A stretch of DNA of 64,000 nucleotides from the NCBI RefSeq assembly GCF_001570565.1, contig NZ_BBXE01000046.1:1-64000 (forward strand). Reading direction: 5' to 3'. The translations under genes were made by a program, and so were the position numbers. This document shows, one piece after another, positions 8,538 through 15,044 of the stretch. Source of the stretch: Herbidospora yilanensis (GTDB taxonomy: Bacteria > Actinomycetota > Actinomycetes > Streptosporangiales > Streptosporangiaceae). Numbering within the stretch: the stretch's first letter is position 1; each line of letters starts with the position of its first letter. The notes below the pieces were generated by a model. It ran no database searches. It worked only from the letters and a program-made list of their open reading frames with translations, and had not been told where the DNA came from.

Positions 8538-9752
8538 ATGCCGGAAGCCGTATGGGTCCTGGGCGGCCACCAGACCGACTTCGCCCGCAACTGGTCCCGC
8601 GAGGGCCTCGACTTCGCCGACCTCACCGCCGAGGTGGTGCGCGAGACCCTCGACGACGCGGGCGTCTCCGCCGCCGACGTCGACGTCATCCACGTCGGCA
8701 ACGCCTTCGGCCAGCTCTTCACCGGCCAGGGCCAGCTCGGCGGCATGCCCGCCACGGTCGTGCCCGAGCTCTGGGACGTGCCCGCCACCCGGCACGAGGC
8801 CGCCTGCGCCTCCGGCGGTGTGGCCCTGCTCGCGGCGATGGCCGACATCGAGTCGGGCCGCTACGACTGCGCCCTGGTCCTCGGCCTGGAACTGGAACGC
8901 ACCGTCCCCGGCGACGACGCGGCCCGCCACCTGGGCGCCGCCGCCTGGGTCGGCCACGAGGGCCGGGACGCCACGTTCATGTGGCCCCACATGTTCAGCG
9001 CCCTCACCGACGAGTACGACCGCCGCTACGGGATCGACGAGGCCCACCTTCGCGCCATCGCCCGGCTGAACTTCTCCAACGCCGCGGCCAACCCCAACGC
9101 CCAGACCCGCAAGTGGACCTTCACCGGCGCGAGCTTCGCCGCCGACGACGCCGCCAACCCGGTCGTGGAGGGCCGCGTCCGCCGCACCGACTGCTCCCAG
9201 ATCACCGACGGCGGCGCGGGCCTCGTCGTGGTCGGCCGCCGTTTCCTGGAGCGGCGGCGGTCCACCCCCATGGCGCGGATCCTCGGCTGGGGCCACCGCA
9301 CGGTCGGCCTGCCGCTCGACCGGAAGCTCGCCCGCAGCGCCGGCCAGCCCTACGTGCTCCCCCACGTCCGCCGCGCGATCACCGACGCCTTCACCCGCGC
9401 CGGGCTGTCTTTGGCGGAAATCGACGGCATAGAGACGCACGACTGCTTCACCATGTCGGAGTACGCCGCGATCGACCACTTCGGCATCACCGCCCCCGGG
9501 GAGAGCTGGAAGGCCGTCGAGAACGGCGACCTGGAAATCGGCGGACGGATCCCGGTCAACCCCAGCGGGGGCCTGATCGGCGGGGGCCACCCGGTCGGCG
9601 CGACCGGGGTGCGGATGGTGCTCGACGCGTGCCGGCAGGTGGCGGGGCGGGCCGGGGCCTACCAGGTCGAGGGGGCCCGCCGCTTCGGCACGCTGAACAT
9701 CGGCGGCAGCACGACCACGACCGTCGGCTTCGTGATCGGAACAGGGGAGTAG
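8538..9752 (+). CDS. SCP2/lipid-transfer-type thiolase
   Basis: A 404-aa thiolase-fold protein. The nucleophile region is RHEAACASGGVALLAA and the C-terminal block is PSGGLIGGGHPVGATGVRM, which places it with the acetyl-CoA acetyltransferase/SCP-x group that often acts on branched or sterol-like side chains. It starts a rightward operon with the dioxygenase, whose ATG follows after 2 nt. No Shine-Dalgarno is visible. A TAGTAC hexamer six bases before the ATG is consistent with a leaderless transcript. Confidence 0.87.
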   Translation: MPEAVWVLGGHQTDFARNWSREGLDFADLTAEVVRETLDDAGVSAADVDVIHVGNAFGQLFTGQGQLGGMPATVVPELWDVPATRHEAACASGGVALLAAMADIESGRYDCALVLGLELERTVPGDDAARHLGAAAWVGHEGRDATFMWPHMFSALTDEYDRRYGIDEAHLRAIARLNFSNAAANPNAQTRKWTFTGASFAADDAANPVVEGRVRRTDCSQITDGGAGLVVVGRRFLERRRSTPMARILGWGHRTVGLPLDRKLARSAGQPYVLPHVRRAITDAFTRAGLSLAEIDGIETHDCFTMSEYAAIDHFGITAPGESWKAVENGDLEIGGRIPVNPSGGLIGGGHPVGATGVRMVLDACRQVAGRAGAYQVEGARRFGTLNIGGSTTTTVGFVIGTGE

Positions 9753-9754
9753 CA

Positions 9755-11263
9755 ATGGACGTCGACGTCGTCGCACGGGTCCTGTCGACCCTTCCGGAAG
9801 ACGACGACCACCCCTACCGGACCGGCCCGTGGCGTCCGCAGACCACCGAGTGGCGGGCCGACGACCTCGACGTGGCCGGCGAGATCCCCGCCGACCTCGA
9901 CGGCGTCTACCTGCGCAACACCGAGAACCCCGTCCACCCGGCCATCGAGCGCTACCACCCGTTCGACGGCGACGGGATGGTCCACGTGATCGGCTTCCGC
10001 GACGGCCGGGCGTTCTACCGCAACCGCTTCATCCGCACCGACGGCTTCCTCGCCGAGGCCGAGGCTAGGAAACCGTTGTGGGCGGGCCTGGCCGAACGCC
10101 CCTCGCTCTCGCTGCGCGATGGCTGGGGCGCGCGCGGCGGCCTGAAGGACTCCTCGTCGACCGACGTCGTCGTGCACGCCGGGGTGGCGCTGACGAGCTT
10201 CTACCAGTGCGGCGACCTCTACCGGCTCGACCCGCTGACCCTGGAGACGCTCGGGAAGGCCGAGTGGCACGGCGACTTCCCCTACGCCTGCGGCGTCTCC
10301 GCGCACACGAAGGTCGACCCGCGCACCGGCGAACTGCTGTTCTTCAACTACGGCACCGACGAGCCCTACATGCACTACGGCGTCGTCTCCGCCGACGACC
10401 GGCTGACCCACTACGTCGACGTCCCGCTGCCCGGCCCCCGGCTGCCGCACGACATGGCGTTCACCGAGAACTACGCGATCCTCAACGACTGCCCGATGTT
10501 CTGGGACCCGGAACTGCTGAAAAGGGGCCGGCACGCCGCCCGTTTCCATCCCGACATTCCGCTGCGGATCGGCGTCATCCCCCGCACGGGCTCGAAGGTC
10601 CAGTGGTTCGAGGCCGCGCCGACCTACGTCCTGCACTGGGTGAACGCCTACGAGGAGGGCGACGAGATCGTGCTCGACGGCTTCTTCCAGGAGGACCCGG
10701 AGCCCAAGGACGTCGGCGACGGCGGCCACTACCAGCGCATGTTCCGATTCCTGGCGCTCGACCGGATGAAGACCAAGTTGCACCGCTGGCGGCTGAACCT
10801 GAAGACCGGGCGGTGCCGGGAGGAGCGCCTCACCGACTCCGTCACCGAGTTCGGCGTGCTCAACTCCCGGTACGGGGGTGTCGGCTACCGCTACGCCTAC
10901 GCGGCGACCGGGGTCGAGGGCTGGTTCCTCTTCGACGGGGTGACCAGACACGACCTGGTGACCGGCGAGGAGGAGACGTACAAGCTGCCGCCGAACGTCT
11001 ACGGCAGCGAGCCCGCCATGGCCCCCCGGCTCGGCTCGGCCGCCGAGGACGACGGATACCTGATCACGCTGACGACCGACATGAACGACGACCGGTCGGA
11101 GTGCCTGATCTTCGACGCGGCCCGGCCCGCCGACGGCCCGCTGGCCCGCGTCCGCCTCCCCGAACGCGTCTCCAGCGGCACCCACGCCACCTGGGCCCCC
11201 GGGGACTCCATCCCCGGCTGGCGCACCGCGGAGTCGCCCGAACGGGCCGTCGGGCTTGGCTGA
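9755..11263 (+). CDS. Carotenoid cleavage-type dioxygenase
   Basis: A 502-aa non-haem iron oxygenase (RPE65/carotenoid oxygenase family), cytoplasmic or membrane-associated, cleaving a C=C bond of a carotenoid, apocarotenoid or stilbenoid. All four iron-ligand His contexts are visible: CGVSAHTKVD, RLPHDMAFTE, YVLHWVNAYEEGDE and SSGTHATW. The N-terminal YLRNTENPVHP and FDGDGMVH are family hallmarks. It overlaps the following regulator by 8 nt and follows the SCP2-like thiolase by 2 nt, so the three form one operon. The thiolase context suggests that the cleaved chain is degraded further by beta-oxidation-like steps, which is an inference. The substrate is not readable from sequence. Confidence 0.9.
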   Translation: MDVDVVARVLSTLPEDDDHPYRTGPWRPQTTEWRADDLDVAGEIPADLDGVYLRNTENPVHPAIERYHPFDGDGMVHVIGFRDGRAFYRNRFIRTDGFLAEAEARKPLWAGLAERPSLSLRDGWGARGGLKDSSSTDVVVHAGVALTSFYQCGDLYRLDPLTLETLGKAEWHGDFPYACGVSAHTKVDPRTGELLFFNYGTDEPYMHYGVVSADDRLTHYVDVPLPGPRLPHDMAFTENYAILNDCPMFWDPELLKRGRHAARFHPDIPLRIGVIPRTGSKVQWFEAAPTYVLHWVNAYEEGDEIVLDGFFQEDPEPKDVGDGGHYQRMFRFLALDRMKTKLHRWRLNLKTGRCREERLTDSVTEFGVLNSRYGGVGYRYAYAATGVEGWFLFDGVTRHDLVTGEEETYKLPPNVYGSEPAMAPRLGSAAEDDGYLITLTTDMNDDRSECLIFDAARPADGPLARVRLPERVSSGTHATWAPGDSIPGWRTAESPERAVGLG

Positions 11264-12188
11264 GCCGGGGACGCGCCCCACCGTTCTGGCCGCGGGGGGC
11301 ACCAACGCGGTCGGCATGACGCTCGGCCTGGTCGGCGACGAGTGGAACCTGCTCATTCTCCGGTACGCCATGATGGGCGTTCGGCGCTACGGGGAATGGC
11401 GGAACACGCTCCCGATCTCCCACGCCGTGCTGACCGGGCGGCTGGCCCACCTCACCGAGTCGGGCGTCTTCGAGAAGACGTCCGGCGAGTCGAAACGGCC
11501 GGAATACCGGCTCACCAAACGCGGCCGCGACCTGTGGCCGGTGCTCCTCACCGTCTGGGCCTGGGAGTCGGCCTGGGTGCCCGACCACGCCGAGTCGCTG
11601 CCGGTCATGGCCCACCGGGGCTGCGGGTCGGCGTTCGCGCCCGTCCTGACCTGCCAGGCGTGCGGCGAGGCGGTGCTGCCCCGCGACGTCGCCGGGACCT
11701 TCGGCCCGTCGGGCACGTGGGAACGCTCGGTGCCGTCCGGCGCCACCCGGCGGCGCGTGGCGTCCGCTTCGGCCGGTCTGTTCCCGCAGACGATGACGCT
11801 GATCGGGAACCGCTGGTCGGCGGCCATCCTCGGCGGGGCCTTCCAGGGGCTGGACCGTTTCCGCGACTTCGAGCGGCGCCTCGGCGCGCCGCCCGCGATC
11901 GTGGCCGACCGGCTGCGCGTCCTCCGCGACCTGGGCATCTTCGAGCAGGCGCCCTCGGCCGACCGGGCCGGCTGGACGACCTACCACCTGACCGACAAGG
12001 GCCGGGCGTTCTTCCCCGTCGTGGTGACGGCCATCGCGTGGGGGCAGCGGTGGTTCCGGGCGCCCGAGGGGCCGGCGCTGGTCTACCGGCACCAGGGGTG
12101 CGGGCAGGCGTTCCTGCCCCGGCTGGCGTGCGGAACCTGCGGGGCGGCGCTGCGCGGGCACGACGTCGCGGTGGAGCGCCCCGGCTGA
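11256..12188 (+). CDS. Tandem HxlR winged-helix regulator with two zinc ribbons
   Basis: A 310-aa protein made of two copies of the same unit. Each unit is an HxlR-type winged helix (about residues 15-105 and 165-255) followed by a short Cys-rich tail. The tails read CGSAFAPVLTCQACGEAV and CGQAFLPRLACGTCGAAL, a C-x9-C-x2-C pattern suited to metal binding. HxlR proteins normally act as dimers of single domains, so this may be a single-chain pseudo-dimer. The TTG start lies inside the dioxygenase stop region (TTGGCTGA), implying coupled translation and probable local autoregulation of the thiolase-dioxygenase operon. Confidence 0.82.
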   Translation: MAEPGTRPTVLAAGGTNAVGMTLGLVGDEWNLLILRYAMMGVRRYGEWRNTLPISHAVLTGRLAHLTESGVFEKTSGESKRPEYRLTKRGRDLWPVLLTVWAWESAWVPDHAESLPVMAHRGCGSAFAPVLTCQACGEAVLPRDVAGTFGPSGTWERSVPSGATRRRVASASAGLFPQTMTLIGNRWSAAILGGAFQGLDRFRDFERRLGAPPAIVADRLRVLRDLGIFEQAPSADRAGWTTYHLTDKGRAFFPVVVTAIAWGQRWFRAPEGPALVYRHQGCGQAFLPRLACGTCGAALRGHDVAVERPG

Positions 12189-12195
12189 CGGACGG

Positions 12196-13107
12196 TCAGC
12201 GTGCCGCGTGGTCCGGCACCGGCTCGCGGGCCCGTTCGCCGGTCGCTGGCACGGCCTTCCTCCGGGTGACCGGGCGGCCCAGCAGGATGCCGGCGAGCGT
12301 CAGGGCCAGGCCGCCGAACTGGACCGGGGTCAGGGTCTCGGCGGCGACCAGGGTGCCGACCACCACGCCGGTCACCGGGTTGAGCAGGCCGATCAGGCCG
12401 ACCGTGCCGGCCGGGAGGTGGCGCAGGCCGGTGAACCACGCGGCGAAGGCCAGCGCGGTGGCGATCACCGAGACGTAGGCGTACGCGCCGATCGCGGGGA
12501 CGTCCACGGCCGGGGGAGCGCCCTCGGCGACGACGGCGATCGGGAGGAGGACCAGCCCGCCCGCCGTGAGCTGCCAGGCCGTCGACGGCAGGACGCCGGC
12601 CCCCTTGCCCCATCGTTTGGCCAGAATGAAGCCCACCGACGACAGGACCATCGCGGCGACCGACGCCAGCACGCCCCATCCGTTCACCGCCTCGGCGCCG
12701 GTGAGGACGGTCAGCGCCACGCCGGCCACGCCGACGCCCGCGCCGGCCAGGTGGGTGACGGCGGGGCGCTCGGAGACCAGGCCCCAGGCCAGCAACATCA
12801 TCACCATCGGGGAGGTCGCCATGACGGTGGACGCGACACTCGACGGGAGGAGCTGCGCGGCCAGGTAGATCAGGGCGAAGAAGACGCTCATGTTCAGCGT
12901 GCCGAGGACGAGCGAGCGCCACCACCACGAACCGCGCGGCAGTCTCCGGGTCAGGAGCAGCAGAAGCAGACCGGCGGGGAGGGCCCGGAACACGGCGCCG
13001 TAGAGGGGGTGGGTGGCGGGGAGGTATTCGTGGGTGACGTAGTAGGTCGTGCCCCACGCGATGGGGGCGATCGCCGTGACCGGCGCCCACCGCCAAGTAG
13101 CTTCCAT
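12196..13107 (-). CDS. EamA/DMT-family transporter
   Basis: A 303-aa protein with about ten hydrophobic helices in two EamA repeats, typical of RhaT/DMT metabolite exporters in the cytoplasmic membrane. The start ATG (MEATWRWAPVTAIAPIAWG) lies inside the first of two MarR operator palindromes. A TATATT box ends seven bases upstream, so the mRNA is probably leaderless. It is divergent from the marR gene, the usual arrangement for a MarR-repressed efflux gene. The substrate is unknown. Confidence 0.88.
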   Translation of the reverse strand: MEATWRWAPVTAIAPIAWGTTYYVTHEYLPATHPLYGAVFRALPAGLLLLLLTRRLPRGSWWWRSLVLGTLNMSVFFALIYLAAQLLPSSVASTVMATSPMVMMLLAWGLVSERPAVTHLAGAGVGVAGVALTVLTGAEAVNGWGVLASVAAMVLSSVGFILAKRWGKGAGVLPSTAWQLTAGGLVLLPIAVVAEGAPPAVDVPAIGAYAYVSVIATALAFAAWFTGLRHLPAGTVGLIGLLNPVTGVVVGTLVAAETLTPVQFGGLALTLAGILLGRPVTRRKAVPATGERAREPVPDHAAR

Positions 13108-13112
13108 GGAAG
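13101..13112. promoter_or_regulatory. MarR operator 1
   Basis: CTTCCATGGAAG is a perfect 12-bp palindrome. It covers the EamA start codon and lies just downstream of that gene's -10 box. Together with the second copy 21 bp away (two helical turns) it forms a phased operator pair between transporter and regulator. Confidence 0.75.
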
Positions 13113-13121
13113 AGAATATAG

Positions 13122-13133
13122 CTTCCAGGGAAG
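13122..13133. promoter_or_regulatory. MarR operator 2
   Basis: CTTCCAGGGAAG has the same CTTCC-NN-GGAAG arms as operator 1 and the same AG flank (AGCTTCCA-N-GGAAGA in both). It abuts a TATATC box that precedes marR, so binding should also repress marR. Confidence 0.72.
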
Positions 13134-13152
13134 ATATATCCTGACCCGCGTG

Positions 13153-13659
13153 ATGGATCACGTCGCGCGCATCCAGCAGGAGTGGGCCCGCGAGCGGCCC
13201 GACGTCGACGTCGGACCGGCCGGGGTGATCGGCCGCCTCCACCGCGTCGCCGGGCATCTGACCGAACGGCTCTGCCTCGTCTACCGGCGGTTCGGGCTGG
13301 CCGAAGGCGAGTTCGACGTGCTGGCCGCCCTGCGCCGCGCCGGGGCCCCGTACGAACGCGCGCCCGGCGAACTGGCCGCCCACACCATGGTCACCACGGG
13401 CGCGATGACCAAGCGCGTCGACCGCCTGGAACAGGCCGGGCTCGTCACCCGCCGCCCCAGCGAGTCGGACGGCCGGGGCCGCGTGGTCGCCCTGACGACG
13501 GCGGGCCTGGAACTGATCGACGCGGCGTTCACCGAGCACATGGCCAACGAACGCCGCCTCCTCGACGCGCTGGCTCCCGACGACGCCGACCGCCTCGAAA
13601 CGATCCTGACCACGTGGCTGGCCGTCTTCGAACTCCCCGTCGGCGAACCTCCCGCCTGA
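13153..13659 (+). CDS. MarR-family transcriptional regulator
   Basis: A 168-aa winged-helix repressor. The DNA-binding core is visible from ELAAHTMVTTGAMTKRVDRLEQAGLV to the wing RRPSESDGRGRVVALT, flanked by the dimerisation helices. The start is ATG, with an in-frame GTG one codon earlier. A TATATC -10-like box ends 12 bases upstream and there is no Shine-Dalgarno, which suggests a leaderless mRNA. The two operator palindromes in the 45-bp divergent gap make it the likely repressor of itself and of the EamA exporter. The ligand is unknown. Confidence 0.9.
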   Translation: MDHVARIQQEWARERPDVDVGPAGVIGRLHRVAGHLTERLCLVYRRFGLAEGEFDVLAALRRAGAPYERAPGELAAHTMVTTGAMTKRVDRLEQAGLVTRRPSESDGRGRVVALTTAGLELIDAAFTEHMANERRLLDALAPDDADRLETILTTWLAVFELPVGEPPA

Positions 13660-13710
13660 GACGCGCAGTCCGTCGCGGCGCCTGGCCGATCGGGTGCGGA
13701 CCGCCGGACT

Positions 13711-13757
13711 ACGGCTCCGCCCGGGTCGGCGGGCGGTGCGATGGTGGGCGGAGCCGT
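13711..13757. terminator. Bidirectional terminator-like hairpin
   Basis: Perfect 12-bp arms ACGGCTCCGCCC and GGGCGGAGCCGT flank a 23-nt loop between the convergent marR and phosphatase genes. No T-tract follows on either strand, as is common in actinomycete terminators. Confidence 0.6.
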
Positions 13758-13771
13758 GACGGAAGGGGGAC

Positions 13772-14929
13772 TCAGCGGCGGAACGGGCCCGTCACGCAGT
13801 AGGTGATGCCGCCCGAGGACGAACCCGACGTGCCCCGCTGCGAGGAGAAGTAGAGGCGGTCACCCGCCGGGTTGAAGGCCGGGCCGGTGATCTCCGACGA
13901 GCTCTGGTTGTTGATGCGCAGGAACGTCGAGATCTTGTCGTCGGGGGTGATCATGCAGATCTCCATGTTGCCGCCGTCCTCGGCGACGTAGAGGTCGCCC
14001 GCGGTCGAGCCCGTCACGTTGTCGACGCCGGTCAGCGGGGGCGTGCCCGAGGTGACCAGGCTGTCGTCGTAGGCCAGTTCGTAGGTGTTGTTCGTCAGGT
14101 TGACCTGCCAGACGCGGTTGTCGCCCTTGGTGGTGAACCAGACGGTGTCGTCGGCGTAGTAGCAACCCTCGCCGCCGTTGAAGGACTTCGAGCCGGACAC
14201 CTGGTTGCGGGTCGCCGTCGGGTCGCCGTCGGGGTCGGGGACGTTCGCCCAGGTGAACGAGCCGCTGGTGGCCGAGCCCGCCACCATGACCTGGAGGGTG
14301 CCCGACGACAGGTCGCCCCACGTGGTGGGCACGAAGCGGTAGAAACGGCCGTTGGACTCGTCTTCGGTGAGGTAGATCACGCGCCGGACCGGGTCGGCCG
14401 CCGCGGCCTCGTGGGTGAACCGGCCCATCGCCGGACGCTGGACCGCCGCGCCGCCGAAGGGGTAGGTCTCGTACACGAAGCCCCTGCTCACCTCTTCGCA
14501 CGACAACCACGTGTTCCACGGGGTCTTGCCGCCCGCGCAGTTCTGCCGGGTGTTCGACAGGATGCGGTTGGCCGAAACGACGTTGCCGGCCGAGTCGAAG
14601 CGGATCGCCGAGGCCCCGCCGCCGGGGTTGATCTCGGAGTTGGAGACGTAGATCCAGCCCGATCCGTCGGCGAAGCAGGCGCCGCCGTCGGGGGCGTCGT
14701 GCCAGGTGTACGAGGTGCCGGAGACCACCTGCCGCGATCGGGCCACCACCCGGCTGGTGAAGCCGGCGGGCAGCCGGATCCCGTTGGCGTCGGCCGCCTG
14801 GAGGGCGCCGTAGGGGCTGGTCGCCGGCTGGGCCGGGGCCGCCAGCGCGGCGCCCTGCCAGAGCGATCCGGAGAAGGCCACCGTGCTCGCGCCCAGGACG
14901 GAAGCACGAAGGAAATTGCGTCTTTCCAT
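13772..14929 (-). CDS. PhoX-family secreted phosphatase-like protein, Tat substrate
   Basis: A 385-aa protein with a Tat-type leader (MERRNFLRASVLGASTVAFS, then cleavage near AAPA). The body has DUF839/PhoX features: HDAPDGGACFADGSGWIYVSNSE, EDESNGRFYRFVP and GDLYVAEDGGNMEI, matching beta-propeller strands with acidic metal ligands. PhoX enzymes are Ca/Fe-dependent extracellular alkaline phosphatases. This one is much shorter than the roughly 600-aa classical PhoX, so it may be a compact branch with a different substrate. The ribosome site is excellent (AAGGAGGTAAG). A GTTCACC unit resembling a PhoP box lies upstream. Confidence 0.8.
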   Translation of the reverse strand: MERRNFLRASVLGASTVAFSGSLWQGAALAAPAQPATSPYGALQAADANGIRLPAGFTSRVVARSRQVVSGTSYTWHDAPDGGACFADGSGWIYVSNSEINPGGGASAIRFDSAGNVVSANRILSNTRQNCAGGKTPWNTWLSCEEVSRGFVYETYPFGGAAVQRPAMGRFTHEAAAADPVRRVIYLTEDESNGRFYRFVPTTWGDLSSGTLQVMVAGSATSGSFTWANVPDPDGDPTATRNQVSGSKSFNGGEGCYYADDTVWFTTKGDNRVWQVNLTNNTYELAYDDSLVTSGTPPLTGVDNVTGSTAGDLYVAEDGGNMEICMITPDDKISTFLRINNQSSSEITGPAFNPAGDRLYFSSQRGTSGSSSGGITYCVTGPFRR

Positions 14930-14942
14930 GATTTCTTACCTC

Positions 14943-14970
14943 CTTGACCGGGACTGTAAGCCTCGTAATG
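14943..14970 (+). promoter_or_regulatory. Candidate promoter of the dikinase gene
   Basis: TTGACC and TAATGT are separated by 16 bp, reading towards the Rph-like gene, within the 115-bp divergent gap. Confidence 0.4.
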
Positions 14971-14986
14971 TTTACACAGGGTGAAC
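14965..14986 (-). promoter_or_regulatory. PHO-box-like site upstream of the PhoX gene
   Basis: Read leftward, an exact GTTCACC unit is followed 11 nt later by a weaker unit (GTAAACA), the spacing of PhoP direct-repeat units in Streptomyces. It sits about 7 bp upstream of a TACAGT -10-like box, where PhoP activation would be expected. Confidence 0.45.
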
Positions 14987-15044
14987 GGAATGTGGGCGCT
15001 GAGTGACGGGTTTCGTATGACCGAGTTTCCGGCATCATCCCGAA

